Assembly (NCBI GenBank): GCA_030538415.1
Contig: JAUNTY010000012.1
Location: forward strand, 1-61,359
From: Neisseria sp.
GTDB lineage: Bacteria; Pseudomonadota; Gammaproteobacteria; Burkholderiales; Neisseriaceae
Length of the DNA: 61,359 nt
Reading direction: 5' to 3'
Shown here: in pieces, positions 17,736-26,788 of the stretch
Layout: each line of letters begins with the position of its first letter
Numbering within the stretch: the stretch's first letter is position 1
Notes under the pieces: model-generated
Told to the model about the DNA's origin: nothing
What the model saw: the letters and a program-made list of their open reading frames with translations, nothing else
Database searches by the model: none
Position numbers and translations under genes: made by a program

Positions 17736-18026
17736 ATGGCACTGACTTTATCCGATGTGGAGAAAATCGCCAGACTGTCGCGCCTCTCGCTGACAGACGC
17801 CGAAAAAGCGCAGAGTTTGCAGGAATTAAACGATGTTTTTGCCTTGGTGGAGAAAATGCAGACCGTGGATACAGACGGCATCGAACCGATGGCGCACCCG
17901 CATGAAGTGGCTTTGCGTCTGCGTCAAGATGCGGTTACCGAAAGCGACAAGGCCGTGGAATACCAAGCGGTTGCCCCCGAAGTGCGCAACCGTTTGTATA
18001 TCGTGCCGCAAGTGATTGAAGAATAA
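17736..18026 (+). CDS. gatC: Asp-tRNA(Asn)/Glu-tRNA(Gln) amidotransferase subunit C
   Basis: A 96-residue subunit that stabilises GatA in the GatCAB amidotransferase, which makes Asn-tRNA or Gln-tRNA by amidating mischarged tRNA. The family pattern [17 protein letters not shown], then LRQDAVTE, is present. The ribosome-binding site AAGGA precedes ATG 17736. It leads a gatC-gatA-(dehydrogenase)-gatB group, with 64 bp holding an imperfect DUS pair before gatA. Confidence 0.93.
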   Translation: MALTLSDVEKIARLSRLSLTDAEKAQSLQELNDVFALVEKMQTVDTDGIEPMAHPHEVALRLRQDAVTESDKAVEYQAVAPEVRNRLYIVPQVIEE

Positions 18027-18090
18027 TTTTCAGGCGGCCTCTATCTGATATGGAAAAGGCCGTCTGAAAACCAATGGAAAAGCCGTCAAC

Positions 18091-19539
18091 ATGACCTCGT
18101 ATACTTTGAAACAAAGCAGCGAAATGCTGCAAGGCAAACAGATTTCCGCCACCGAATTGGCGCAGGAATACCTCGCTGCCATTGATGCCAAAAATCCCGC
18201 CATCAATGCCTATGTTCATCTCAATGCAGAAGCAACGCTGGCCGAAGCCAAAGCCGCCGATGCCCGCATTGCCGCAGGCAACGCTGCCGCGCTCACCGGC
18301 GTGCCGATTGCCTATAAAGATATTTTCTGCCAGCAAGGTTGGCAAAGCGCCTGCTCGTCGAAAATGCTCGACAATTTCGTCGCCCCCTATACCGCCACCG
18401 TGGTGCAAAATCTGCTCAACGAAGGCATGGTCACGCTCGGCCGCGTCAATATGGACGAATTCGCCATGGGTTCGACCACCGAAACCTCGTTTTACGGCAT
18501 CACCCGCAATCCGTGGAACGGCGAACACGTTCCCGGCGGCTCATCCGGCGGTTCGGCAGCCGTAGTAGCCGCGCGCCTGGCGCCCGCCGCATTGGGCAGC
18601 GACACCGGCGGCTCCATCCGCCAACCCGCCTCGCATTGCGGCATCACCGGCCTCAAGCCCACTTACGGCGTGGTATCCCGTTTCGGCATGGTGGCTTACG
18701 CTTCCAGCTTCGACCAAGCCGGGCCGATGGCGCAAACCGCCGAAGACTGCGCCTTGCTGTTGAACGCGATGGCGAGTTTCGACGAGCGCGACTCCACCAG
18801 CTTGGAGCGCGAAAAAGAAGACTACGCCCGCGATTTGAATCAGCCGCTCAAAGGCCTGAAAATCGGTTTGCCGAAAGAATATTTCGGCGACAGCAACAGC
18901 GCCGACGTTCAGACGGCCTTGCAAAGCGTGATTGATTTGCTCAAACAACAAGGCGCGGAAATGGTGGAAGTGAGCCTGCCGCAAACCGAGTTGTCGATTC
19001 CCGCCTATTACGTGCTCGCGTCCGCCGAAGCCAGCACCAACCTGTCGCGTTACGACGGCGTACGCTACGGCCACCGCGCCGAAAAATTCAGCGACCTTGA
19101 AGAGATGTACAGCAACACCCGCGCCGAAGGCTTCGGCAGCGAAGTGAAACGCCGCATCATGATGGGCACTTACGTATTGAGCCACGGCTATTACGATGCC
19201 TATTATTTGAAAGCGCAAAAACTGCGCCGCCTCGTCGCCAACGATTTTCAGACGGCCTTGAAAGACTGCGACCTGATTCTCGGCCCCGTCGCCCCGACCG
19301 CCGCGCCCAAACTCGGCAGCGACATCCACGACCCCGTGCAGATGTATCTCTCCGACATCTACACCATCGCGCTTAACCTCGCCGGTTTGCCCGGCATGAG
19401 CCTGCCCGCCGGTTTTTCTTCAGACGGCCTGCCCATCGGCGTGCAACTGATTGGTAACTATTTTGCCGAAGCGAAATTGTTGAACGTGGCGCATCAGATT
19501 CAGTTGAACAGCGATTGGCACGAGAAAGCGCCGGAATGA
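18091..19539 (+). CDS. gatA: GatCAB amidotransferase subunit A (amidase)
   Basis: A 482-residue amidase-signature enzyme that releases ammonia from glutamine for tRNA amidation. The Ser-cisSer-Lys triad is set by PIAYKD (Lys near residue 76) and the glycine/serine-rich [15 protein letters not shown] and [12 protein letters not shown]. Three DUS words fall inside the coding region (18908-18919, 19247-19258, 19419-19430), encoded in frame as FQTAL or SDGL. The gene is complete and of usual length. Confidence 0.94.
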   Translation: MTSYTLKQSSEMLQGKQISATELAQEYLAAIDAKNPAINAYVHLNAEATLAEAKAADARIAAGNAAALTGVPIAYKDIFCQQGWQSACSSKMLDNFVAPYTATVVQNLLNEGMVTLGRVNMDEFAMGSTTETSFYGITRNPWNGEHVPGGSSGGSAAVVAARLAPAALGSDTGGSIRQPASHCGITGLKPTYGVVSRFGMVAYASSFDQAGPMAQTAEDCALLLNAMASFDERDSTSLEREKEDYARDLNQPLKGLKIGLPKEYFGDSNSADVQTALQSVIDLLKQQGAEMVEVSLPQTELSIPAYYVLASAEASTNLSRYDGVRYGHRAEKFSDLEEMYSNTRAEGFGSEVKRRIMMGTYVLSHGYYDAYYLKAQKLRRLVANDFQTALKDCDLILGPVAPTAAPKLGSDIHDPVQMYLSDIYTIALNLAGLPGMSLPAGFSSDGLPIGVQLIGNYFAEAKLLNVAHQIQLNSDWHEKAPE

Positions 19540-19547
19540 TATAGCCG

Positions 19548-19567
19548 TAGCGCGGGCTCTGCTCACG
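19548..19567. repeat. 20-bp near-palindrome, copy 1
   Basis: TAGCGCGGGCTCTGCTCACG resembles the reverse complement of 55821-55840 (TAGCGTGGGCTCTGCCCACG), with two differences. Both lie in intergenic DNA. Its nature is unknown; it may be a small neisserial intergenic repeat. Confidence 0.45.
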
Positions 19568-19727
19568 GAAGAATGGTTGAACATACTTAAAAGTGGGCAA
19601 AATCCACGCCATTGCCGTCTGCTTGAAACACAGCCTGCCATTCCCTGGCTAACCTCTGATGTTTGTTATCGGGATGAGTAGCCAATCTATTGAGCAACCT
19701 ATGCCATCTGAAAAAAGGAGCCATGCC

Positions 19728-20939
19728 ATGAAAAACACGCGCCAACTTTTCAAACGCAGCCGTTTGGCTTTACCGCTGCTACTGGCATTCAGCGCCGCCG
19801 CTTGTGCCGAAAATACACAAAATGCCGTTCAGACGGCCTCTGCCGCATCGCAAAACAGTGTAGCTTCGACAGTGCGCGCGGCGGTGCAGGCGAACCCTCA
19901 AGATGCGGCGCAACGTTGGCAATGGCAAACCGTTGCCCAAGGTTTGAATCACCCGTGGGGCTTGGCGTTTCTGCCCGATGGCGGGTTTTTGGTGACCGAG
20001 CGCAGCGGCAATTTGCGTGTAGTCAATGCAGACGGAAAGATTTCCGAGCCGGTAAGCGGCTTGCCCGAAATCGATGCGGGCGGGCAGGGCGGCTTGCTGG
20101 ATGTGGCGCTCGACACCGATTTTGCCCAAACGCGCCGCGTGTATTTCTGCTTTAGCGAACCTGGCCGCAGCGGCAACAGTACGGCGTTGGCCGAAGGCAT
20201 TTTATCGGCAGATAGCCGCAGCCTTGGCAACGTGAAAACCTTGTTCAGCCAGCAGCCGAAAGTTGCCAGCCGCAACCATTTCGGCTGCCGCATCGTGCTG
20301 ACGCCCGAGCATATTTATCTGAGCATGGGCGACCGCTACAGCCGCCGCGATGATGCGCAAAACCTGGGCAACCATATCGGTAAAATCGTGCGCCTGAAGC
20401 GCGATGGCAGTGTGCCTGCGGATAACCCGTTTGCCAAACAAAACGGCGCCCGTGCCGAAATCTGGAGCTACGGCAACCGCAATGTGCAGGGGCTGGCGCT
20501 GGATACGCAAGGCCGCTTGTGGGCTAATGAGCACGGCGCGCAAGGCGGCGATGAAATCAACCTGATTGGGCCCGGCAACAATTACGGCTGGCCGGTGATT
20601 TCATACGGCACCGATTACGGCGGCGGCAAAATCGGCGAAGGCACGGCCAAAGCGGGCATGCAGCAGCCCGTGTATTATTGGGATCCGTCTATCGCGCCCT
20701 CGGGCATGACGTTTGTCGGTGAAAATCCCTACGGCAGCGACTGGCGCGGCAATTTGCTGGCGGGCTCGCTCAAATTCGGCTATGTTGCCCGCCTCACTCT
20801 GGACGGTGAGCGCGTGCTGCGCGAAGAAAAAATCGAGGTGGGTGAGCGCGTGCGCGATGTGCGCCAGTCGCCCGACGGCGCGGTGTATATCCTCACCGAC
20901 AGCAGCAACGGCAAATTGATGAAGCTGTTGCCACAATAA
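19728..20939 (+). CDS. PQQ-dependent aldose sugar dehydrogenase-like protein, exported
   Basis: A 403-residue protein of the glucose/sorbosone dehydrogenase beta-propeller family (YliI/Asd-like). These are periplasmic PQQ enzymes that oxidise aldoses. Motifs are GLNHPWGLAFLPDGGFLVTE, LLDVALDTDFAQTRRVYF, SRNHFGCRIVLTPEHIYLSMGDR, EIWSYGNRNVQGLALD and WANEHGAQGGDEINLI. The N-terminus (KRSRLALPLLLAFSAAAC) is a signal sequence; the Cys after SAAA could be a weak lipobox, or type I cleavage could occur just after it. ATG 19728 fits GGAG best; the ATG at 19723 is too close. A low-complexity Ala/Gln/Ser linker with an in-frame DUS follows. It lies between gatA and gatB and has no functional link to them. 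Confidence 0.85.
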   Translation: MKNTRQLFKRSRLALPLLLAFSAAACAENTQNAVQTASAASQNSVASTVRAAVQANPQDAAQRWQWQTVAQGLNHPWGLAFLPDGGFLVTERSGNLRVVNADGKISEPVSGLPEIDAGGQGGLLDVALDTDFAQTRRVYFCFSEPGRSGNSTALAEGILSADSRSLGNVKTLFSQQPKVASRNHFGCRIVLTPEHIYLSMGDRYSRRDDAQNLGNHIGKIVRLKRDGSVPADNPFAKQNGARAEIWSYGNRNVQGLALDTQGRLWANEHGAQGGDEINLIGPGNNYGWPVISYGTDYGGGKIGEGTAKAGMQQPVYYWDPSIAPSGMTFVGENPYGSDWRGNLLAGSLKFGYVARLTLDGERVLREEKIEVGERVRDVRQSPDGAVYILTDSSNGKLMKLLPQ

Positions 20940-20941
20940 AC

Positions 20942-20979
20942 GTTCAGACGGCCTGAATATGCCAAGAGGCCGTCTGAAC
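20942..20979 (+). terminator. DUS hairpin before gatB
   Basis: GTTCAGACGGCCT pairs with AGGCCGTCTGAAC over a 12-nt loop. No T run follows, so it may only attenuate, or it may simply be a paired DUS. Confidence 0.55.
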
Positions 20980-21016
20980 CCCGCAATAAACAAAACTTGT
21001 GTAAGAAAGACCTCAA

Positions 21017-22447
21017 ATGACTTGGGAAACCGTAATCGGACTGGAAATCCACGTCCAATTAAACACCGAATCCAAAATTTTCAGCGGCGCGTCAACGGCT
21101 TTCGGCGCAGAGCCGAATGCGCACGCGAGCGTGGTGGAATGCGCGTTGCCGGGCGTGTTGCCGGTGATGAACCGCGAAGTGGTGGGTAAAGCCATCAAGC
21201 TCGGTTTAGCGCTGGATGCGAAAATCAATCAGAAAAACGTGTTTGACCGCAAAAATTATTTCTATCCCGATTTGCCCAAGGGCTACCAAATCAGCCAGCT
21301 CGATTTGCCGATTGTCGAACACGGCAAGCTGGAAATCGTGGTGGGCGATGAGGTGAAAACCATCAACGTCACCCGTGCGCACATGGAAGAAGATGCGGGC
21401 AAATCGGTGCATGAAGGCTTGAACGGTGCGACCGGCATCGACCTCAACCGCGCCGGTACGCCTTTGCTGGAAGTGGTATCGGAGCCGGAAATGCGTTCGG
21501 CGGCGGAGGCGGTGGCTTATGCCAAAGCTCTGCACGGTTTGGTAACTTGGCTGGACATCTGCGACGGCAATATGGCCGAAGGCTCTTTCCGCATCGATGC
21601 CAACGTGTCCGTGCGCCCGCAAGGCCAGGCCGAATTCGGTACGCGCCGCGAAATCAAAAACCTCAATTCGTTCCGCTTTTTGGAGCAGGCGATTAATTAC
21701 GAGGTGGAAGCGCAAATCGAAATCATCGAAGACGGCGGCAAGGTGCAGCAGGCGACCATGTTGTTCGACCCCGACAAAGGCGAAACCCGCGTGATGCGCT
21801 TAAAAGAAGACGCACACGACTACCGCTATTTCCCCGACCCGGATTTGCTGCCGGTGATTATTTCAGACGGCCAGATGCAAAAAGCGCGTGACGACATGCC
21901 GGAATTGCCGAAAGAAATGGCGGCGCGTTTCGTGGTCGATTTCGGCGTGAGCGATTACGACGCCCGCCTGCTCACCGCCAGCCGCGCCCAGGCCGAATTC
22001 TTTGAAACCGCCGCAGTTGCCAGCAAACAGGGCAAATTGGTGGCAAACTGGATGAACGGCGAATTGGCCGCTACTTTGAATAAAGAAGGTGTGGAGCTGG
22101 CCGACAGTCCGATTACAGCGGCACGTTTGGCTGCGTTGGTCGGTAAAATCGCCGACGGCACTTTGAGCAACAAACTGGCAAAACAGGCGTTTGAAGCGAT
22201 GTGGGCAAACGCGGAAGCCACGATTGAGCAGATTATTGCAGAAAAAGGCTTGCAGCAAATCACCGACACCGGCGCGATTGAAGCCATGATTGACGAAGTG
22301 TTGGCCAACAATGCCAAAGCGGTCGAGCAATTCAAAGGCGGTAACGAGAAAGCACTCAATGCCTTGGTCGGCCAGGTGATGAAGGCCAGTAAAGGCAAGG
22401 CGAATCCCGCGCAGGTGCAGGAATTGATGAAAGCCAAGCTGGGCTGA
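21017..22447 (+). CDS. gatB: GatCAB amidotransferase subunit B
   Basis: The 476-residue subunit that binds and phosphorylates the mischarged tRNA end. The family start [20 protein letters not shown], the [20 protein letters not shown] motif and the C-terminal YqeY-like tail (residues about 330-476) are intact. It is separated from gatA by the dehydrogenase gene and a DUS hairpin, so it may have its own promoter. The family needs all three subunits, which are all present in this window. Confidence 0.94.
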   Translation: MTWETVIGLEIHVQLNTESKIFSGASTAFGAEPNAHASVVECALPGVLPVMNREVVGKAIKLGLALDAKINQKNVFDRKNYFYPDLPKGYQISQLDLPIVEHGKLEIVVGDEVKTINVTRAHMEEDAGKSVHEGLNGATGIDLNRAGTPLLEVVSEPEMRSAAEAVAYAKALHGLVTWLDICDGNMAEGSFRIDANVSVRPQGQAEFGTRREIKNLNSFRFLEQAINYEVEAQIEIIEDGGKVQQATMLFDPDKGETRVMRLKEDAHDYRYFPDPDLLPVIISDGQMQKARDDMPELPKEMAARFVVDFGVSDYDARLLTASRAQAEFFETAAVASKQGKLVANWMNGELAATLNKEGVELADSPITAARLAALVGKIADGTLSNKLAKQAFEAMWANAEATIEQIIAEKGLQQITDTGAIEAMIDEVLANNAKAVEQFKGGNEKALNALVGQVMKASKGKANPAQVQELMKAKLG

Positions 22448-22466
22448 AACATGGCTTGAAACAAGG

Positions 22467-22643
22467 CATAGCCGAAGAAATGAGTTTCTGCTACGGCGTT
22501 GGCTCGCCTTGTATCCGAATCTATAGTGGCTAAACTTAATATTTGATACAAGGCAGCAAGCCGCAGACAGTACAGATAGTACGGCAAGGCGCAGCAACGC
22601 CGTAGCAGATATTAAGTTTAGCCACTATACATCTCCGATTATA
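22467..22643. mobile_element. Correia-like element, TATAGTCGRAGAAAT type (short form), split by insertion
   Basis: Left part 22467-22521 and right part 22630-22643 join to a 71-bp short-form element whose ends are degenerate copies of TATAGTCGGAGAAATGAG. Comparison with the intact 72-bp copy at 41695-41766 shows the break inside the right arm, where another element (22522-22629) sits. Confidence 0.8.
22522..22629. mobile_element. Correia-like element, TATAGTGGCTAAACTTAA type, nested
   Basis: A 108-bp element with perfectly complementary ends (TATAGTGGCTAAACTTAATA) and the common core. It is inserted in the short element above; removing it with one TA restores the outer copy. The arm differs from the TATAGTGGAAAAACTTA copies at the same bases on both sides. 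Confidence 0.85.
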
Positions 22644-22693
22644 GAGGCCGTCTGAAAGCCGCACGGGTTTCAGACGGCCTCTCGACTGCAAAA

Positions 22694-22723
22694 CTGACAA
22701 TACCGTAAAGCCTGCGTTATAAT
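22694..22723 (+). promoter_or_regulatory. Probable sigma-70 promoter of lptE
   Basis: CTGACA (22694-22699) and TATAAT (22718-22723) are separated by 18 bp, about 30 bp before the lptE start. The matches are 5/6 and 6/6. Confidence 0.7.
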
Positions 22724-22753
22724 GCAAGACGCTTTTATTCCCAAGAATAGACC

Positions 22754-23230
22754 ATGAAAAAATTCTTTTTACTGGCCTCGCTGCTGGCACTTTCGGCTTG
22801 CGGTTTTCACCTCAAAGGCCACGGCAATATTCCCGATGCGCTGCCTTATCAGGCTTGGCACGTGGATGGCGCAGCGCTTCAGCAAGCGCTTGAAAACGCA
22901 TTGCGCAATGCCGACGGCCGCCCGGTGGATGCGCCGCAGGCGCAGGCGACCATCCGGGTAAACAGCATCGACACCCGCAAAGACATCTACACCATCACCC
23001 GCGCTGCCGAAATCAACGAATACCTGCTGATTTTGCGTGTGGAAGCCCAAGCTTACCGCAACGGCGACCCGCTGGGCGCACCGATGGTGATTCTGGTGCA
23101 GCGTCCGATGGAATATGCCGACAGCGAAGTGCTGGGCAAGCAGGAAGAAGAAGCCACTATTTGGGCGGAAATGCGCACCGATGCGGCCGAGCAGATTGTA
23201 CGCCGCTTGGCTTTCCTGAAGGCCAACTGA
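22754..23230 (+). CDS. lptE: LPS-assembly lipoprotein LptE
   Basis: A 158-residue outer-membrane lipoprotein that plugs LptD for LPS insertion. The signal MKKFFLLASLLALSAC has a clear lipobox LSAC, with the lipidated Cys at residue 16 and GFHLKG after it, as is usual in LptE. A family-typical C-terminus (EEEATIWAEMRTDAAEQIVRRL) follows. The stop is 1 bp before holA, the same order as in many proteobacteria. Confidence 0.92.
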   Translation: MKKFFLLASLLALSACGFHLKGHGNIPDALPYQAWHVDGAALQQALENALRNADGRPVDAPQAQATIRVNSIDTRKDIYTITRAAEINEYLLILRVEAQAYRNGDPLGAPMVILVQRPMEYADSEVLGKQEEEATIWAEMRTDAAEQIVRRLAFLKAN

Positions 23231-23231
23231 T

Positions 23232-24236
23232 ATGGCGGCCATGGCGATAGAGGAGTTGTCGGCCGATTTGCCGCTGCGCCCTCTATACGTAATATACGGC
23301 GAAGAAGATTTGCTGCGCGTAGAGGCGCTGGATACGTTGCGCGCGGCGGCAAAACAGCAAGGCTATCTCAATCGCGAGGTTTATACCGCCGATTCGGCAA
23401 GCTTTGATTGGAACGAGTTGCTACAGGCCGCGGGCAGCGTAGGCTTGTTTGCCGATTTGAAGCTGTTGGAAATCCATATTCCGGGCGGCAAGCCCGGCAA
23501 AAACGGCGGCGATGCGCTGCAAACACTGGCCGAGCGCCTGCCGGAAGACACTGCTGCCGTCATCATGCTGCCAAAGCTGGAGCGGGCGCAAACGCAGGCC
23601 AAATGGTTTACGGCGCTGGTGAAACACGGCGTGATGCTGGAGGCCAAAGCGGTTGGCGGTGCAGCGCTGGCGCCGTGGGTGCGCAAACGCCTGCAACAGC
23701 AGAACCTTGATATCGAGGCCGATGCGCTGGCGCTTTTTGCCGAGCGGGTAGAAGGCAATCTGCTGGCGGCGAAGCAGGAAATCGACAAGCTGGCGCTCTT
23801 GCATCCGGCAGGGCATATCGTCAACATGGCCGATGCCGAAGCGGCGGTGGCCAATGTGGCGCGTTTTGATGTGTTCCAACTGGCAGGCGCATGGATGAGC
23901 GGCGATTCTGCCCGCGTATCCCGCTTGCTGGAAGGCTTGGAGGCAGACGGCGAAGAGCCGGTGCTGCTGTTGTGGGCGGTGGCGGAAGACATCCGCACGC
24001 TGATTCGGCTCACCGCCGCGCTCAAGCAAGGGCAGAGCGTGCAGGCCGTGCGCAACAGCCTGCGCCTGTGGGGCGACAAGCAAACTTTGGCGCCGATGGC
24101 GGTGAAGCGCATCAGCATCGCCCGCCTGCTGGCCGCACTGCAAGATTGCGCCAAAATCGACCGTATGATTAAAGGCGCGGAAGAGGGCAATGCCTGGGCT
24201 GAATTTAAACACCTGGTGAGCGGTTTGGCCGTATAA
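23232..24236 (+). CDS. holA: DNA polymerase III subunit delta
   Basis: A 334-residue clamp-loader subunit that opens the beta clamp. The family start PLRPLYVIYGEEDLLRVEALDTLR, the GVMLEAKAV and RVEGNLLAAKQEIDKLALL segments, and the LLLWAVAEDIRTL helix are recognisable. ATG 23232 begins 1 bp after lptE; a second in-frame ATG at 23241 is possible. Translation is probably coupled to lptE. Length is normal. Confidence 0.93.
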   Translation: MAAMAIEELSADLPLRPLYVIYGEEDLLRVEALDTLRAAAKQQGYLNREVYTADSASFDWNELLQAAGSVGLFADLKLLEIHIPGGKPGKNGGDALQTLAERLPEDTAAVIMLPKLERAQTQAKWFTALVKHGVMLEAKAVGGAALAPWVRKRLQQQNLDIEADALALFAERVEGNLLAAKQEIDKLALLHPAGHIVNMADAEAAVANVARFDVFQLAGAWMSGDSARVSRLLEGLEADGEEPVLLLWAVAEDIRTLIRLTAALKQGQSVQAVRNSLRLWGDKQTLAPMAVKRISIARLLAALQDCAKIDRMIKGAEEGNAWAEFKHLVSGLAV

Positions 24237-24271
24237 TACGCGCTTTGCCTACCATTTTGATTATCAAGCAT

Positions 24272-24306
24272 GGCCGTCTGAAAGCGGTTGGTTTTTCAGA
24301 CGGCCT
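24272..24306 (+). terminator. DUS terminator after holA
   Basis: GGCCGTCTGAAA pairs with TTTCAGACGGCC over a 10-nt loop. The tail is CTCAAAATC, without a T run on the plus strand. Confidence 0.6.
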
Positions 24307-24338
24307 CAAAATCATAAAACCGAAGGAACCCGAACATT

Positions 24339-24764
24339 ATGGATAAAAAAACCAAAATCCGCCTGGCAGGGCTGATTATTCTGGCCACCGCCGTTTTGAG
24401 CCTGATTCTCGTGCTGTTTACCGATTCGTGGCCGATTGCGATTGCAATCGCCGTGGTGATTATGGCGGCAGCCGCGGGTGGCTTTTACTGGTATTCGGGC
24501 CGCCAGCAGCGCCAGTTTATCGAACGCCTGAAAAAATTCGACATCGACCCGGAAAAGGGCCGCGTCAACGAAGCCAATTTGCGCCGCATGTACCACAGCG
24601 GCGGCCAGGCGCAAAAAGATGCGGTGACCATCATCTGCATGTCGCAACAATGTTCGCAGGCCGAAGCGCATGCCATGTTCAAAAAACGCCCGACCAAACA
24701 AGAGCAAATGCAGCAGATGCGCGAAATGCAAAAAGGCATGCGCCAGCCGCGTATGCGCCGCTGA
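24339..24764 (+). CDS. Small membrane protein of unknown function
   Basis: A 141-residue protein not recognised as a named family. Two adjacent membrane segments (about residues 8-27 and 31-52) are followed by a basic cytoplasmic part. That part has FDIDPEKGRVNEANLRRMYHSGGQ, a CMSQQC pair of cysteines, and a Met/Gln-rich tail (QEQMQQMREMQKG). It starts at ATG 24339 after AAGGAACC. DUS hairpins on both sides suggest a single-gene unit. The role cannot be told. Confidence 0.75.
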   Translation: MDKKTKIRLAGLIILATAVLSLILVLFTDSWPIAIAIAVVIMAAAAGGFYWYSGRQQRQFIERLKKFDIDPEKGRVNEANLRRMYHSGGQAQKDAVTIICMSQQCSQAEAHAMFKKRPTKQEQMQQMREMQKGMRQPRMRR

Positions 24765-24792
24765 TGGTGCGGCACTGGGCAAACAGTTTGCC

Positions 24793-24822
24793 AGGCCGTC
24801 TGAAGCGTTTCAGACGGCCTTT
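24793..24822 (+). terminator. DUS terminator
   Basis: AGGCCGTCTGAA and TTCAGACGGCCT with a 4-nt loop and a TTT tail. The tail runs straight into the next Correia-like element. Confidence 0.75.
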
Positions 24823-24926
24823 TATAGTGGAAAAACTTACTCTACTACAGCGTTGCTGCGCCTGGCCGTACTATCTGTACTGTCTGCGGCTTGCTGCCTT
24901 GTATTAAAGTAAGTTTTTCCACTATA
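24823..24926. mobile_element. Correia-like element, TATAGTGGAAAAACTTA type
   Basis: A 104-bp element with perfect ends (TATAGTGGAAAAACTTACT) and the common core. It lies 75 bp before the TetR gene and may supply or disturb its promoter. Confidence 0.88.
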
Positions 24927-25000
24927 CCGCTTGCTCTTTGGCGAAGCGGTGGGTTGTGATAAATTATGGCAAATGAAATTTCAGGATTGGTAAATATTTT

Positions 25001-25573
25001 ATGAATATGGAAAGCGCGGTGCGCGAAAAGCTGGTGGCTGCGGCCACCGATTTGTTGTGGCGCGGCGGCGTGCGGGCATTGAGCGTGCGCTCGCTGGCCA
25101 GGCATGCCGACGCGCCGTTGGGCTCTACCTACCATTATTTTCCCGGCGGACGCCAGCAGCTGTTGGCCGAGGCGCTCGCTTTTTCCGACAGGCATGTGTG
25201 CGGGCAGATTCATGCTGCGCTGGCCGACGGCGTGGCAGGCTCTTGGGAGCGCATGGTGGAAACATGGCGGCGGCTGATGCAGGCTGAAAATTTCAGCGTG
25301 GGCTGCCCGGTTATTGCGGTGATTGCCGGTAATGAGGGTGAAGAGCACGTTATCGCCGCAGGCAGGATTATCGAGGGCTGGGTGGGGATATGGTCGGATG
25401 CGCTGACGCAGGCGGGTGTGGCGGCAGAGGAAGCTGCGGCATTGTCTGCACTCGCCATCTCCTCGCTGCAGGGCGCCATCCTGCAGTGTCGCGCACGTGC
25501 GGACACGACGGCGCTTGATCAGATGGAAAAGTTGGTCGGCGGCTTGTTTGGGCGGGTGTTGCGCGGGCTTTGA
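25001..25573 (+). CDS. TetR-family transcriptional regulator (LmrA/YxaF-like)
   Basis: A 190-residue repressor-type protein. The N-terminal helix-turn-helix (about residues 8-55, GGVRALSVRSLARHADAPLGSTYHYFPGG) and the following GCPVIAVIAGNE stretch match the LmrA/YxaF branch, which often controls drug efflux. No efflux gene is adjacent, so the target is elsewhere or unknown. The ribosome-binding site is weak; ATG 25007 is an alternative start. It lies just downstream of a Correia-like element. Confidence 0.82.
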   Translation: MNMESAVREKLVAAATDLLWRGGVRALSVRSLARHADAPLGSTYHYFPGGRQQLLAEALAFSDRHVCGQIHAALADGVAGSWERMVETWRRLMQAENFSVGCPVIAVIAGNEGEEHVIAAGRIIEGWVGIWSDALTQAGVAAEEAAALSALAISSLQGAILQCRARADTTALDQMEKLVGGLFGRVLRGL

Positions 25574-25643
25574 GGCATCAGGAAGCCCCGGCGCAGCCTG
25601 CAGTTTGGGCGCTCCAATGCTCGAAGCGGGCGGTGTTTTCGTT

Positions 25644-25649
25644 TATAAT
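25644..25649 (+). promoter_or_regulatory. Candidate -10 box of ratA
   Basis: A perfect TATAAT lies about 30 bp before the ratA start, but no good -35 hexamer lies 16-18 bp upstream. Confidence 0.4.
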
Positions 25650-25677
25650 AACGCCTTTTCCGCCTGCCGGACAGATT

Positions 25678-26109
25678 ATGAAAACCGTTGAGAAAAACGT
25701 ATTGGTGCTGCACAGCGCCGGGCAGATGTTTGAATTGGTTGACCGCGCCGAGGATTATCCGAAATTCCTGCCGTGGTACAGCAAAACCGAAATCATCGAG
25801 CGCACCGACACCGAATTGAAAGCGCGGCTGTTTATGGACTACATGCGCGTGCAGCAATCGTTTGCCACACACAATCACAATATTCCCGGCCGTGAAATCC
25901 GCATGGATTTGCTCGAAGGCCCGTTCAAGGCTTTGAACGGCACCTGGAAATTTATTCCGCTGGGCGATGATGCCTGTAAAATCGAATTCAAGTTGCAATA
26001 TGAATTTTCCAGCAGCATTTTGTCGAAGCTGATTTCACCGGTGTTCAGCCATCTTTCCGGTGCGTTAGTGGATGCGTTTGTGAAAGAAGCGGATCGGCGC
26101 TATGGTTAA
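25678..26109 (+). CDS. ratA: RatA family protein (START-like, coenzyme Q-binding type)
   Basis: A 143-residue polyketide cyclase/START-like protein, with EKNVLVLHSAGQMFELVDRAEDYPKFLPWYSKTEI and the C-terminal SKLISPVFSHLSGALVDAFVKEA. The family includes E. coli RatA, reported to interfere with ribosome subunit joining, and mitochondrial Coq10. A quinone-lipid role is an equally good guess here. The start at 25678 gives MKTVEKNV; longer frames read through the upstream region. It overlaps rnfH by 8 bp, the conserved ratA-rnfH pair. Confidence 0.85.
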   Translation: MKTVEKNVLVLHSAGQMFELVDRAEDYPKFLPWYSKTEIIERTDTELKARLFMDYMRVQQSFATHNHNIPGREIRMDLLEGPFKALNGTWKFIPLGDDACKIEFKLQYEFSSSILSKLISPVFSHLSGALVDAFVKEADRRYG

Positions 26110-26380
26110 GATTGAAGTTGCCTACGGCACGGCGGAAAAGCAGCTGTTGCAACAGATGGAAGTGGCAGACGGCACTACTGCGCGCGAGGCGGCGCGGCAA
26201 AGCAGGGTAAGAGAGGCGTTTCCCGATGCCGATGTCGACAAGGCGCCGCTGGGCATTTTCGGCAGGGCGGTGAAAGACGATACCGTGCTGCGCGATAAAG
26301 ACCGCGTGGAAATCTACCGCCCGCTGCTGGTCGATCCGAAAGAAGCACGCCGGTTGCGGGCGCAGGCCGAGCAGGAGTAA
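26102..26380 (+). CDS. rnfH: RnfH family (UPF0125) ubiquitin-like protein
   Basis: A 92-residue protein of the RnfH/UPF0125 family with a beta-grasp fold: KIEVAYGTAEKQLLQQMEVADGTTAREAA and LGIFGRAVKDDTVLRDKDRVEIYRPLLVDPKEARR. It was called RatB when paired with ratA, but no antitoxin function is established. It overlaps ratA by 8 bp, so the two are translationally coupled. The role is unknown. Confidence 0.88.
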   Translation: MVKIEVAYGTAEKQLLQQMEVADGTTAREAARQSRVREAFPDADVDKAPLGIFGRAVKDDTVLRDKDRVEIYRPLLVDPKEARRLRAQAEQE

Positions 26381-26419
26381 GAATAGCAGCAGGCCGTCTG
26401 AAACAGGTATAGAATCATC

Positions 26420-26581
26420 CATAGTCGGAGAAATGAGTTTCTGCTACGGCGTTGGCTCGCCTTGTCGTACTATATATAGTCGTTTTAATTTAGTTTGATA
26501 CATCGTTGCTGCGCCTAGCCGTACTATCTGTACTGTCTGCGGCTCGCCGCCTTGTATCAGAAGCTCATTTCTCCGACTATA
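26420..26581. mobile_element. Chimeric Correia-like element
   Basis: The outer ends are TATAGTCGGAGAAATGAG type. From 26475 the sequence switches to the left half of a TATAGTCGTTTTAATTTAG type copy, then returns to the outer type in the shared core. The right half of the inner copy is missing. The 408-bp gap between rnfH and pth holds this element, DUS words and no gene. Confidence 0.8.
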
Positions 26582-26788
26582 CTTACTTTGTGTTTCAGAC
26601 GGCCTCATGGAAAAGTATCGTCAATTAAAATAAAAATACATCGGCGTTATCCCCTCTTGGCTCCAAGAGTGAAGAAGGCTTTGCTGCCAAAGCAGCAAGT
26701 CCGCCGGATCCGTACCAGATGTATTGCCTTCGACTCGCCGCCGCGGATTGTTTTATGTTGATTGGCTCTAAAATAACTGAAGAAAAAC

